Counted from the stretch's first letter, positions 39,998-48,492 are shown. The stretch: 64,000 nucleotides of DNA from JBCCGI01 sp039029355 (GCA_039029355.1 JBCCGI010000017.1:1-64000); one strand, 5' to 3'. Made by a program: numbers and translations. Notes: a model not told the origin generated them from the letters alone.

Positions 39998-42601
39998 ATG
40001 CGCAAGCTTGTTCCGCTCCTGGCCGTGGCCCTGGTGGCCGCGGGAATCGCGCTCGCCTATCTGCTCGGGGGTGGTGACCGCCCGGAATCGACCCAGCCCG
40101 GCGCGCCCGCCTCGCCGACGCAGAGCCCGCACGAAGACGAGAGGCCGTCGGCCGCGCTGGCCGAGCCCCCGGCCCACCAGGAGGCTGGCTCCGGCGCGTC
40201 GGACGGCGACGAGGGGCGCATCCTGGCCGAGGCCGGGACGGCGCCGGTCGGCTTCACCGCCGCGCCGGAGAGTGGGGTCGAGGTCCACGTCGTCCGTCAG
40301 GCGGACCGCAGCCCGGTCGCGCGAGCGACGGTGTTCTACCTCAACCCCTCGCGCCTCGCCGAGGAGGTGCAGCTGGAGCTCCTGACCGGCGACCTCGCGC
40401 TCCACAGCCTGTTCGAACGCTTCGCGACGCGCTATCGCGCCGACGACCGGGGCGTGCTGCGCGTGCCCTTTGGGCAGGGCGCCATGGTCGCGGCCCAGGC
40501 GGCGGGCCTGTGGGGGCACGCCGAAGTGAGAACCGACGACCCGCTCGTGGTCGAGCTCGAGCCCGACCTGACGCTGGCGGTCGACGTGGTCGGCGTCGAC
40601 GGCCGATCGGTCGCCGGCGTGCCGGTCGTCCTGCGCGCGATCGGGGGCGGAGGATCCCCGTACGACCTGGTGCGGCTGCTCTCGGACGCGGACGGCCGCG
40701 CGACCTTCCGGCACTTGAAGATGCTGCTCGAGGAGCCGGTCGGACGCGGGCAGACGCCGCGGGTCGCCCTCGGCCTTCCGGTGGAGCAGCCCGCGCAGCT
40801 CGACCTCGACTTCGCGGATCTGCCCGCCGAGCCGGTCGTCCTCGCCATGCCGGCGACGGGCGCGCTCGTGATCGAGCTGATCACGCCGGCGGGCAAGCCG
40901 TACTTGGAGGAGGGCTACCTGACGCTCGAGCTCGCGGCGGCGGACGACGATCAGGGCTCGCTGCGCTTCGGGTACGCGGGCCAGTACGCGCCGCTGGAAG
41001 AGGGCCGCGCGCGCTACCCCTTCGTCGAGCCCGGCCGACGCTTCAAGGTACAGGCGTCGTTCTCGAACGGTCGCGATGCGGTGCAGACGCTGACCAACGG
41101 GCCCGTCCGCGCCGGCGAGACCGAGACCGTGCGGCTCCAGATCCGCGACGACGTGCCGTTCGTCTCGGCGCGCCTGCTCGACGCGAAGGGCGAGCCGTTG
41201 GCCGAGCGGCGGCTGCAGACGACGCTCGAAACGCGGAGCGGGAGCATGTCGCGCTCGATGGGCAAGAGCGCGCGCACCGACGAGGAAGGCCGCTTCGAGC
41301 TCGTGATCGAGGCGCCGTTCGAGGAGGGCTCGCGGAAGCTCCGCATCGCAACCAGCGAGGAAGAGCCGATCGTGACGCGCGTCGACCTCAGCTACCACCT
41401 CGCCGCCGGCGAGAACGCGCTGGGCGATCTGGTGCTCGAGCCGCCGCCGCTGGTCGCCGAGGGGCTCGTCGTCGACGACCTGGGCCTGCCGGTCGCCGGC
41501 GCGCGCCTCACGGTGGAGAGCGGCCAGCAGGTCCATCCCGAGGTCGACCGCTGGAGCTGGCACTCCGTCCGCGACCTGCGCATCAACAGCGACGAGAACG
41601 GGCGCTTCCAGCTGCGCGGCTGGGTGCCGGAGGGACGGCTGGCGCTGCAGGCGACCCACCCCGACTACATCGCGCCGGAGCGCCTGGAGTTCGCGCCCGG
41701 CTCGCGTCAGCTGGCGATCACCATGCCCGGCGCGGGCACGCTCCGCGGCAAGCTGCAGCTCGACGAGGGCGTCGAGCCGCGCGACGTCAGCCTGCGGCTG
41801 ATCGACGTGCGCACGCAGGAGCCGCCGAAGTCGGCCCGCCGCACGCTGAAGGACGGCGGCGCGTTCGAGCTCACGCGGGTTCCGGCCGGAACCTACGACC
41901 TGCACGTGCAGCTGTCGGACAGCGACGAACCCCTGCTCGTGATCGATCAGCTGCTCGCGGTACCCGGCGAGGTGAACGACGATCCGCGGCTCAACCCCAT
42001 CGACCTACGGGGCATGTTTCAGGCCATCCGGCTCCGCGTGACCGATGCGGACGGCGCCACGATCCCGCAGCTGAAGATCTCGTACCGTCCCACGGGCGAC
42101 GACGAGGCGCCCTGGCGTTTCGACTGGCAGCGCGACGAACAGACGGTCTCCATCGTGACGACCGCGCAGGCTATCGACATCGAGGTCGCGAGCGAGGGCT
42201 ACCGAACCGCCCGCCTCGACGGGGTGGTAGGCGAGCGCGAGGTCGTGCTGCTCGCCGGCGCGCCGCTGCGCTTCGTCCTGTCGGGCGGGCTTCCCGCGCT
42301 GCCGCCCAACGTGCACCTCGAGGTCGCGGTCACGCCCGCGGGCCCCGACAGCTCGAGGTTCTCGGGCGGGAATGCGAAGTTCGACGCCTCCGGCACGGCC
42401 GAGATACGCGCCTCGGGGGGCGGGACGTTCCGCATCGCGCTCCACATCGTGCGTATCGAGGGGCGCATGGCGCGCAGCTACGGGGTGCGCTGCACTCCCG
42501 ACCGCGTCGACGTTCAGGTCGAGGGCGAGCAGACGTTCCTGATCGAGGTCGAGACGAAGCTCTTCGAGGAGGGCCTGCGCCGCTTGTTGGAAGAGCGCTA
42601 G
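39998..42601 (+). CDS. Large exported protein with repeated carboxypeptidase-regulatory-like domains
   Basis: An 867-residue protein. Residues 1-24 form one hydrophobic signal anchor, followed by a low-complexity Pro/Ser/Glu linker (~27-85) and then at least five Ig-like beta-sandwich modules of the carboxypeptidase-regulatory/CNA-B type. Repeating elements are PVARATVFYL, SVAGVPVVLRAIGGGG, GLPVAGARLTVESGQQ with following GRFQLRGWVPEGRLALQATH, and GGAFELTRVPAGTYDLHVQL. No catalytic motif is visible; it probably acts as a scaffold or binding protein at the cell surface. It is divergent from the sulfatase-like gene (98 bases), and its stop codon shares a CTAG with the stop of the convergent Cdd1-like gene. 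Confidence 0.8.
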   Translation: MRKLVPLLAVALVAAGIALAYLLGGGDRPESTQPGAPASPTQSPHEDERPSAALAEPPAHQEAGSGASDGDEGRILAEAGTAPVGFTAAPESGVEVHVVRQADRSPVARATVFYLNPSRLAEEVQLELLTGDLALHSLFERFATRYRADDRGVLRVPFGQGAMVAAQAAGLWGHAEVRTDDPLVVELEPDLTLAVDVVGVDGRSVAGVPVVLRAIGGGGSPYDLVRLLSDADGRATFRHLKMLLEEPVGRGQTPRVALGLPVEQPAQLDLDFADLPAEPVVLAMPATGALVIELITPAGKPYLEEGYLTLELAAADDDQGSLRFGYAGQYAPLEEGRARYPFVEPGRRFKVQASFSNGRDAVQTLTNGPVRAGETETVRLQIRDDVPFVSARLLDAKGEPLAERRLQTTLETRSGSMSRSMGKSARTDEEGRFELVIEAPFEEGSRKLRIATSEEEPIVTRVDLSYHLAAGENALGDLVLEPPPLVAEGLVVDDLGLPVAGARLTVESGQQVHPEVDRWSWHSVRDLRINSDENGRFQLRGWVPEGRLALQATHPDYIAPERLEFAPGSRQLAITMPGAGTLRGKLQLDEGVEPRDVSLRLIDVRTQEPPKSARRTLKDGGAFELTRVPAGTYDLHVQLSDSDEPLLVIDQLLAVPGEVNDDPRLNPIDLRGMFQAIRLRVTDADGATIPQLKISYRPTGDDEAPWRFDWQRDEQTVSIVTTAQAIDIEVASEGYRTARLDGVVGEREVVLLAGAPLRFVLSGGLPALPPNVHLEVAVTPAGPDSSRFSGGNAKFDASGTAEIRASGGGTFRIALHIVRIEGRMARSYGVRCTPDRVDVQVEGEQTFLIEVETKLFEEGLRRLLEER

Positions 42602-42852
42602 GCGTCGCGCCAGGCGCTCCACTTGAGCTTGGCCGCGGCGCGGCCGCCGTTGGCGTAGTAGACCGCCATGCGGAGCACGTAGAGGTAGTTCTTGCTCGTC
42701 GCGTGTCCTTCGTCGTCGTTGGCCTCGCAGAGCGCGACGAAGAGCGTCTCGGGGTCGCGCCCGCGCAGCTGCTCGACCGAATCGACTCCGATGCGCGCGA
42801 AGTCGCGGACGAACGTGCGTCCGATGCCGGGGATCGCGTCGAGCCGCGTCAC
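42598..42852 (-). CDS. Cdd1-family (pathogenicity-locus) helix-hairpin-helix protein
   Basis: An 84-residue protein matching the Cdd1 family in size and layout: a helix-hairpin-helix (LDAIPGIGRTFVRDFARIGV then SVEQLRGRDPETLFVALCE) and a C-terminal segment KNYLYVLRMAVYYANGG with the conserved Tyr-rich helix. HhH units usually contact DNA, but the role of this family is not established. The GTG start at 42852 overlaps the SRPBCC stop by 4 bases (GTGA). The longer upstream Arg-rich extension lies inside the SRPBCC gene and is not real. Confidence 0.78.
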   Translation of the reverse strand: MTRLDAIPGIGRTFVRDFARIGVDSVEQLRGRDPETLFVALCEANDDEGHATSKNYLYVLRMAVYYANGGRAAAKLKWSAWRDA

Positions 42853-43280
42853 CGCACCCGCTCGCGTTCGCGCGCGGCGCTCACGAGCCGCTCGGTCTGC
42901 GCGCCGAGGCCGCGCGCGTGTTTGCGGCCCACGAGTCGACCCCACAGGGGAGCCAGCGGTCCGCGTACGTGAATCTCAATCTCCATCAGCGTGCCTTCAC
43001 CGTCCGGCGTCAGGCGGTGCACCGTCGTCATCGATGCGCCCGGCATGCAGCAGCGGTCGGCGTACTCGCGCGGGGGCTCGAAGCGCTCGATCGAGAAGCG
43101 GATCCGGGGTCCTCCGTGGGGCTTGAGCGCGAACTCCGCACCGACGCGCGGCTCCTCGTCGATCCGCAGGTCCGCGATCCCGCGGTCGATCGCGGGCCAG
43201 CCGGCCACGTCGGCGAGCACGGCCCAGAGGGCCTCGGCGGCGACGTCCGTGCGGTGGGAGAAGCGGTGCGTCCAGGGCAT
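42849..43280 (-). CDS. SRPBCC (START/Bet v1-like) family protein
   Basis: A 143-residue cytoplasmic protein of the SRPBCC ligand-binding fold: an N-terminal strand and helices (AAEALWAVLADVAGWPAID), a central beta-sheet (IRFSIERFEPPREYADRCCM, GEGTLMEIEIHVRG) and a long C-terminal helix (HARGLGAQTERLVSAARERE). Such proteins bind hydrophobic ligands, or are polyketide-cyclase-like. It is divergent from a MarR regulator 55 bases away and overlaps the Cdd1-like gene, so the regulator probably controls this pair. Confidence 0.8.
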   Translation of the reverse strand: MPWTHRFSHRTDVAAEALWAVLADVAGWPAIDRGIADLRIDEEPRVGAEFALKPHGGPRIRFSIERFEPPREYADRCCMPGASMTTVHRLTPDGEGTLMEIEIHVRGPLAPLWGRLVGRKHARGLGAQTERLVSAARERERVR

Positions 43281-43335
43281 GGCAGAGGCAAGATGGGCGG
43301 TGTACGACCGTCGAACAATACGATAGTCTGATCAA
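43281..43335. promoter_or_regulatory. Divergent promoter/operator region between SRPBCC and MarR genes
   Basis: This 55-base gap contains an A/T-rich island (about 43313-43335) that stands out from the surrounding G+C. TACGAT at 43319-43324 could be a -10 for marR, which would put the transcription start only ~5 bases before its ATG. MarR proteins usually bind a pseudo-palindrome in such a gap; I see no perfect one. Confidence 0.4.
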
Positions 43336-43788
43336 ATGTCGAGCGACGGTAGCGCGACCTCGATCCTGTCCGCGGCCCGCCGCCTCTACGTCTCGATGGC
43401 GCGCTTCGACCGCGTCGCGGCCCAGGCCCTGGGCGTGCACGTCACCGACCTGCACTGCGTCGACCTGCTCGAGCCGGGTCCCCTCTCGGCCGGCGAGCTG
43501 GCGGCGGGGCTTGGGCTCACGCGCTCCGCGGTGACCACGGTGCTCGACCGGCTCGAGGCCGCGGGCTTTGTCGAGCGTCGCCCGTCGCCGGACGACCGCC
43601 GGCGGCTCGACGTGGCGCTCACCGCCTCGGGCCGGCGCCGGGCCGGCGCGGTGTTCCGCAGGCTGGGCCACCGGATCGGCGCCCGTACGGCCGGCCAGAG
43701 CGAGCGCCAGCGAACACGGACCGTCCGCGCGGCAGACGACCTCGCCCAGGCCTGCGACGAGGCGGCGGCCGAGCTGCGCAACGCGTAG
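43336..43788 (+). CDS. MarR-family transcriptional regulator
   Basis: A 150-residue winged-helix regulator. The recognition region GLTRSAVTTVLDRLEAAGFV is followed by the wing VERRPSPDDRRRLDVALTAS, the hallmark DDRR of MarR proteins. Flanking helices would form the dimer interface. It is divergently transcribed from the SRPBCC-Cdd1 pair and likely represses both itself and that pair in response to a small ligand. The last ~40 residues are Arg-rich and less typical. Confidence 0.9.
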   Translation: MSSDGSATSILSAARRLYVSMARFDRVAAQALGVHVTDLHCVDLLEPGPLSAGELAAGLGLTRSAVTTVLDRLEAAGFVERRPSPDDRRRLDVALTASGRRRAGAVFRRLGHRIGARTAGQSERQRTRTVRAADDLAQACDEAAAELRNA

Positions 43789-43804
43789 CCCGGCCAGCCC
43801 GACG

Positions 43805-46132
43805 CTAGAAGGCGGCGCCGACCTTGTCGGTGGGGACCGCGTCCTTCAGGAAGCGCGCGAAGGTCTCCTCGCCGGCGTAGCCGGAGAGGGTGTCGAGCGC
43901 CTCGGCGAAGTCGGGATGCTGCAGCACGTAGTAGGGGTTGGCGAGCGAGTTCGTCAGCTCCGCCTGGAGCTCGAGGATGCGCTCGATGTTGGCCTCACCG
44001 TCGGTGTGCAGGCGGGCCTCGATGTACTGTTCTTCAAGGACCGGAGCGACCGCTCCGGACGGGAAGATGTCCTCTTCCATCAAGCGGCAGTTCACTCATG
44101 TGTGCCCGGTGAAGTTGACGAGCACGAGCTTGCCTTCCTGGCGCGCGAGCTCGACGGCGGCGTCGTAGTCGTCGACCACGATCTGGTGCCGCGCGCCGGT
44201 CCGCCACAGCTCGGGGAAGAAGCGGCCGCCGGAGTAGGGCGGTACGATCGACGTCATCACCGGGTCCAACGTCTTGCCGGCGAACCCATAGCCGAAGTAG
44301 CCCGCCATGCAAGCAAGCGCGACGCCGGCCAACGCCCGGCCGCTGCTCGGCGCGGCGCGCTGGCCTCCGGCGAAGAACAGGAGGTACACGGCCGCCGCGG
44401 TGAAGATCACGATCCAGAGCGCGAGGAACAGCTCGCGCGAGATGAGGTCCCACTCCCACACCAGGTCGGCGTTGGACAGGAACTTGAGCGCGGCGGCGAG
44501 CTCGACGAAGCCCAGCGTGACCTTGAGCGTGTTCATCCACTCGCCGCTCTTCGGCATCGCGGCGATCTTGCCGGGCACCAGCGACAGGATGACGAACGGG
44601 ATGGCCATCGTGAGGCCGAACGTCCCCATGCCGAGCACGATGCGCCCGAGGTCGCCGTCGGCAGCGCCGACCGAGAGCAGGCTGCCGACGAACGGCGCCG
44701 TGCACGTGAACGAGGTGATGACGAGGCAGGCGCCCATCAGGAACACGCCCAGGTAGCCACCGGTCATCGACGCCTTGCCCGCCAGGTTCATGAGCTTGGC
44801 CGGAGGCGACAGGTTGATCAGGCCGAAGAGCGCGAGCGCGAACACCACGAAGAAGCCCGCGATCACGAGGTTGGTGATCGGATGCTGCGCGAACGGGATG
44901 ATCGCCCCGCCGATCACCACGCCGATCAGGATGAAGATCAGCACGATCCCCGCCCCGTACACCAGCGACAGCGGCAGCACGTTGCCGCCGCGCGCGTCGG
45001 CCTGCTTGGTGAAGAACGAGATCGTGATCGGGATCATCGGGTACGTGCACGGCATCAGCAGCGTGAACAGCCCCCAGAAGATCGCCAGCCCCAGGAAGGC
45101 CAGGAGGCCCTCGTCTTCCGCTTCCTCGGCCGCACCGTGCGACTCGTAGGACGCGGTGCTCGTCCCGGCAGCCTCGCCGAAGCCCTCGAAGAGCGCGTCC
45201 TCGCCCTCGCCGCGGCTGTAGGCGGTCTCCACGTAGCGGATGCACACACCGGCCGGGCCCGACTCGCAGGTCTGGCCCTCGAGGCGCGCGGAGATCTCGC
45301 CGGGCGTGGCGCCCGCCGCGAGCTGGCCCTCGACGTGCACGACGATCGTGCCATGGTGTCCGAGCGCGTAGCCGTCGAGCTGCTCGATCTCCTCGGGCTC
45401 GGGGAAGGCCGCGTCGCCCCACGCGATGCCGTCGCCCGCCATGGTGACGACGGTGGGGAGCGCGATCGCGCCCTCGTTCAGCTCGTCGTGGAAGAGGTGT
45501 GCATCCTCGTCGATCTCGATGCTGAGCGCCGCCAGGACCTTGCCGTCGCGGATGCGCGTGTAGAGCGTCGCGTCGGCGTCGCCCATCTCGTGCTCGTCCT
45601 CGCGCGCCGGCACCAGGCCGGTCGGGAAGTCGGTCCAAAGCGCGTCGGAGCCGGGTCCGCTCGGCTCGATGCCCGCCTCGGCGTAGGGCACGCACGTGCC
45701 CATCGGCCCGTTCTCGCACGTGAGCCCGTCGAGGTCGAGAAAGGCGCCCGCCGCGCTCTCCTCGTCCGCAAAGCGCGCGCTGGCGAAGAGCACGATCTTG
45801 CCCTCGTGCGCCAACACATAGGTCGCGGGCTGATCGCCGACCGCCGGCTGATCGTGCCGGTGCGGCTCGGGGTAGACGATCTCGCTCCAGCTCAGGCCCC
45901 TGCCGCCAAGCTCGACGGTCATGGGCTTGCCGACGCCCGGCCCCTTGTCGACGTGGTAGAGGTGCCAGCCGAGGTCGATGTCGATCTCGATCGCGGCGCG
46001 CAACAACCCGTCTTCGACGCGGGTGTAGAGCGACGTGCTCGCGTGCTGATCGCCGAACTGGAACTGCGCGGCCGCGGGGGCCGCCCCAAGGACGAGGGCC
46101 GCGAGCGCGGCCAGGCGTAGAAAGGCTTTCAT
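43805..46132 (-). CDS. DsbD-type thiol:disulfide transporter, predicted selenoprotein with UGA as selenocysteine (UVNC motif)
   Basis: A 775-residue protein if the in-frame UGA at 44098-44096 is read as selenocysteine (U679). Signal peptide 1-22. Two tandem DsbD-alpha-like periplasmic domains follow (~25-165 and ~175-320), each with a Cys pair (TCENGPMGTC and TCESGPAGVC). Next is a CcdA-like membrane domain (~340-620, about eight helices) with the redox Cys in LMPCTYPMIPI and SFTCTAPFVG. The end is a thioredoxin-like domain (~640-775). Around the UGA the protein reads LVNFTGHT-U-VNCRLMEEDIF, where relatives have FTGxxCxNCRxME, so the UGA replaces exactly the first catalytic Cys and C682 is the partner. 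The 96 codons after the UGA are open in the same frame and complete the domain. A SECIS-like hairpin follows at 44062-44078. The ATG at 46132 starts the signal peptide; a TTG lies 4 codons upstream. If read as a plain stop, the gene would lose its thioredoxin active site. No sel genes are in the window. Confidence 0.85.
44062..44098 (-). promoter_or_regulatory. Predicted bacterial SECIS element with the recoded UGA
   Basis: On the minus strand the UGA (44098-44096) is followed after 17 bases by a perfect 6-bp stem GGAAGA/TCTTCC (44078-44073 with 44067-44062) closing the 5-base loop GGACA. The apical loop starts 23 bases after the UGA and begins with GG. This agrees with the usual bacterial SECIS rules (short upper stem, small loop with G among its first bases, loop roughly 16-37 bases from the UGA). 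A second 8-bp hairpin (44041-44058) lies further downstream, too far to be the main element. Confidence 0.72.
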
Positions 46133-46226
46133 GGCGGTTCGCAAGGCCCCTCAGGATAGCAGGCAGGAGGGGCTCGGGCCGGCCTACGACCGAGCCGGGC
46201 GGAACGGACGGTGCGGAAGCTCGCTG

Positions 46227-47093
46227 TCAGGCCGGGTTGACGTGGACGTGGACCTCGACGACGTGGTCCTCGGCCTCTACGACGGCACGCTCGACGGCGT
46301 GAGCGATCCGGTGCCCCTCTTTCACCGTCAGCTCGCCGTGGACGCTGATCTCCATGTCGACCCGCATCTCCGAGCCCAGGGGGTGGATCCGCACGCTTTG
46401 CACGCCCATTACGCCCTCGACGCCGCCGCCGAGCCGCAGGAGGCGCTCGCGGATCTCCGGGTCCGGCACGCGGTCCATCAGGATGTCGAGGCCTTCGCGC
46501 GCGCTCTGGACGCCCATCCACAGGATCACGGCGCCGATCACCACAGCCGCGGCGGGCTCGGCCCAGGGGAGCCCGGCGAGCGACGCGCCGATCGCCACCG
46601 GCACCAGCGTGCCGGTCATCGCGTCCGAGAGGTTGTCGCGCGACACGGCGAGGAGCGACGGGCTGTTCAGCCGCTCTCCCACCCGCGCGGTGTACCGCGC
46701 CAGCAGCAGCTTCGCGACCCCGGCTCCGACCCCGACGGCCAGGGCCAGGGCGCCGTGCTCGGGATCGGTCTCCCCCCCCTCGCCGCCCAGGACCGACACC
46801 ACGACGCCGACGCCCGCGGCGACCACCGCCAGGCCGACGGCGAGCCCGGAGACGGCCTCCCAGTTCCCGTGGCCGTAGTGGTGGTCCTCGTCGGGAGGCG
46901 TCCGGGAGGCCCGATAGCCCGCCCAGGCCAGCACGTTCACCGCCACGTCGGACAGCGAGTGCCACCCGTCGGCCACCAGCGCCGGCGAGGTCGCGAGGAA
47001 GCCGACCCCCAGCTTGGCCGCCGCCAGCATCAGGTTGACGAGCACCGAGAGCCCATACGCCCCCGCGCCCGGATCGCCGTTCGAGAGCGCCAT
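46227..47093 (-). CDS. Cation diffusion facilitator (CDF) family metal transporter
   Basis: A 288-residue inner-membrane metal/proton antiporter. Six helices are predicted, with metal-site residues in LVADGWHSLSDVAVNVL (D/HxxxD) and the matching DNLSDAMTG in helix 5, and a His-rich DHHYGHG after helix 2. The C-terminal cytoplasmic ferredoxin-like domain (~205-288: GVQSVRIHPLGSEMRVDMEI, ending EVHVHVNPA) is typical. Metal not determinable; Zn, Fe, Mn or Co are the family's substrates. ATG 47093 is the start of the conserved region; upstream in-frame codons are not convincing. It is divergent from the gene at 47204. Confidence 0.92.
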   Translation of the reverse strand: MALSNGDPGAGAYGLSVLVNLMLAAAKLGVGFLATSPALVADGWHSLSDVAVNVLAWAGYRASRTPPDEDHHYGHGNWEAVSGLAVGLAVVAAGVGVVVSVLGGEGGETDPEHGALALAVGVGAGVAKLLLARYTARVGERLNSPSLLAVSRDNLSDAMTGTLVPVAIGASLAGLPWAEPAAAVVIGAVILWMGVQSAREGLDILMDRVPDPEIRERLLRLGGGVEGVMGVQSVRIHPLGSEMRVDMEISVHGELTVKEGHRIAHAVERAVVEAEDHVVEVHVHVNPA

Positions 47094-47203
47094 TGCGGGA
47101 GTGTAGGCGGGGGCTGTTACGGTCGAGAAGAGGATCTGGAAGCCGGACCAGCCCATGCTATGGCATGGTGACGGACCAGACCGAGCCAACCAGGACTCCC
47201 ACG

Positions 47204-47821
47204 ATGCGCAAGCTGACCCACCTCGCCCCCTGCCTCCTCGCCCTCCCCCTCGGCGCCCTCTACCTCCAGGAGGAGGGAGACGACCCGTTCGGCGGCGGCG
47301 AGCAGGAGGACGTCAAGCCCGCGACGGGCACGCTCGCGCGCACCTTCGCGGACGAGCGCGAGCGGCTCACGGAGGAGATCGAAGGCGTCTGGATGGTCTC
47401 CAGCTACGAGCCCGCCGGCCGGATCATCGACCAGTCCAACTTCCAGGGCTTCGCGATGTTCCAGGACGGCTACCTGACGCTGATCTCCCAGGCGCGCAGC
47501 TTCGGGGCCGAGCTCCTGGGCGACGGCCTGTCGCTCTTCGTGCAGGGCGGCGCGTACCGCTACCGCGTCGACGACTTCCTGTCGCTGCAGACCGCGGCGA
47601 TCATGGGCTTCAGCAACTTCGCCAACGAAGACCAGATGCAGTTCGAGGAGCCGGGCTTCCCCGGCGAGTACCGCGTCGAGATCAACGAGAGCAGCACGAC
47701 GCTCGCACTGATCAAGCAGGACAGCACGGTGATCCGCATGGTGCGGCTCACGCAGACGGAGTTCCCCGACCAGGCCGCGCAGTACCTCGACCTGACGCGC
47801 GGCGGGCTGTACGGGCGCTAG
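47204..47821 (+). CDS. Exported lipocalin-like protein of unknown function
   Basis: A 205-residue protein. Signal peptide ~1-18 (MRKLTHLAPCLLALPLGALY), then an acidic Gly-rich stretch, then ~150 residues that resemble lipocalin-like beta-barrels: IEGVWMVSSYEPAGRIIDQS, GFAMFQDGYLTLISQAR and EYRVEINESSTTLALIKQD. The ATG at 47204 starts the signal peptide; ATG 47165 is an alternative. It is convergent with the toxin gene. No ligand can be inferred. Confidence 0.7.
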   Translation: MRKLTHLAPCLLALPLGALYLQEEGDDPFGGGEQEDVKPATGTLARTFADERERLTEEIEGVWMVSSYEPAGRIIDQSNFQGFAMFQDGYLTLISQARSFGAELLGDGLSLFVQGGAYRYRVDDFLSLQTAAIMGFSNFANEDQMQFEEPGFPGEYRVEINESSTTLALIKQDSTVIRMVRLTQTEFPDQAAQYLDLTRGGLYGR

Positions 47822-47847
47822 CGGGCTGGCGCGCAGGGCGCAACGGC

Positions 47848-48138
47848 TCAGAAGTGACGCGGAATGTCCATCTGATCGTGCAGCATGCGTTCGACGCCCG
47901 CCATCTCGTCGGTGAAGGTGTAGAACACCACGTGCCGGCCGACGTGGATCGAGAAGTACCCGGGCGCGATTTCTCGTCGGTCCTTCCCCCGCCTGGGGTC
48001 GGTTGCGAGGAGCTGAATCGCTTCGTCGAGCTGACGGAGGCAGCGCGACGCTTGCTCCTCACTCCACGTCTCGAGCGTATAGAGCCAGATGCCTTCCAGG
48101 TCCGCGTCGGCGCGCGGCCTGATCAGGACCTTACGCAT
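47848..48138 (-). CDS. parE: ParE/RelE-family toxin
   Basis: A 96-residue protein of the ParE/RelE fold: VLIRPRADADLEGIWLYTLE, then CLRQLDEAIQLLATDPRRGK, and GYFSIHVGRHVVFYTFTDE, ending with the conserved hydrophobic strand VERMLHDQMDIPRHF. ParE toxins poison DNA gyrase; RelE cleaves mRNA. ParE is favoured by the ParD-type partner and by the hydrophobic first strand. The start overlaps the antitoxin gene by 8 bases, the usual antitoxin-first arrangement. Confidence 0.9.
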   Translation of the reverse strand: MRKVLIRPRADADLEGIWLYTLETWSEEQASRCLRQLDEAIQLLATDPRRGKDRREIAPGYFSIHVGRHVVFYTFTDEMAGVERMLHDQMDIPRHF

Positions 48139-48382
48139 CCCGCCGCGCCTTGCGGCGGGCAGACGAGATCACCCTCTCGATGTCCAGCGGACGATAGGGA
48201 CCGCTCTTCTCGCCCTCGCGCAGAGCGGCGCGAAGCGCCTCGACGTGCTGCTCCTGCTGCTCCATTCCGCGAAGCGCTTCTCGGACCACTTCGCTACGGC
48301 TGCCGTAGCGACCGGACTCGACCTGAGCCTCGATGAAGCGCTCGAAGTGCTCCCCGAGGCTGATGCTGGTGTTCTTGCCCAT
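48131..48382 (-). CDS. parD: ParD-type ribbon-helix-helix antitoxin
   Basis: An 83-residue protein. The N-terminal ribbon-helix-helix (NTSISLGEHFERFIEAQVES then GRYGSRSEVVREALRGME) is the CopG/ParD DNA-binding and dimer unit. The C-terminal ~35 residues are the charged, flexible toxin-wrapping tail. The ATG has a good AGGAGA site 5 bases upstream. An inverted repeat 22-58 bases upstream (48405-48440) is a plausible operator for autoregulation. Confidence 0.9.
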   Translation of the reverse strand: MGKNTSISLGEHFERFIEAQVESGRYGSRSEVVREALRGMEQQEQHVEALRAALREGEKSGPYRPLDIERVISSARRKARRDA

Positions 48383-48404
48383 ACCGGTCTCCTAGTGGAG
48401 CCTA

Positions 48405-48440
48405 CCGCCCGATGTTACCACATCTTGGTACCTCGGGCGG
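48405..48440. promoter_or_regulatory. Inverted repeat upstream of parDE, probable operator
   Basis: An 8-bp outer repeat CCGCCCGA/TCGGGCGG (48405-48412 with 48433-48440) encloses a 5-bp inner repeat TACCA/TGGTA (48416-48420 with 48426-48430). It lies 22 bases before the antitoxin ATG and 52 bases after the stop of the upstream large gene. No T run follows on either strand, so an operator is more likely than a terminator. Confidence 0.5.
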
Positions 48441-48492
48441 CAAAGGAGAAGACCTTGAGCGGGTTCAGACCACACGGATGGCCGCCCCGTCC

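Noticed and set aside
44041..44058. 8-bp hairpin CCGGAGCG/CGCTCCGG as the SECIS element
   Set aside because: Its loop lies about 46 bases after the UGA, beyond the usual bacterial range, and the nearer hairpin at 44062-44078 fits better.
43805..44098. Reading the DsbD UGA as an ordinary stop, giving a separate 96-residue gene starting with GTG, or a pseudogene
   Set aside because: The downstream frame begins exactly at VNCRLMEEDIF, the second half of the thioredoxin active site, has no ribosome site, stays open for 96 codons and is preceded by a SECIS-like hairpin. A random nonsense mutation would rarely hit precisely the catalytic Cys.
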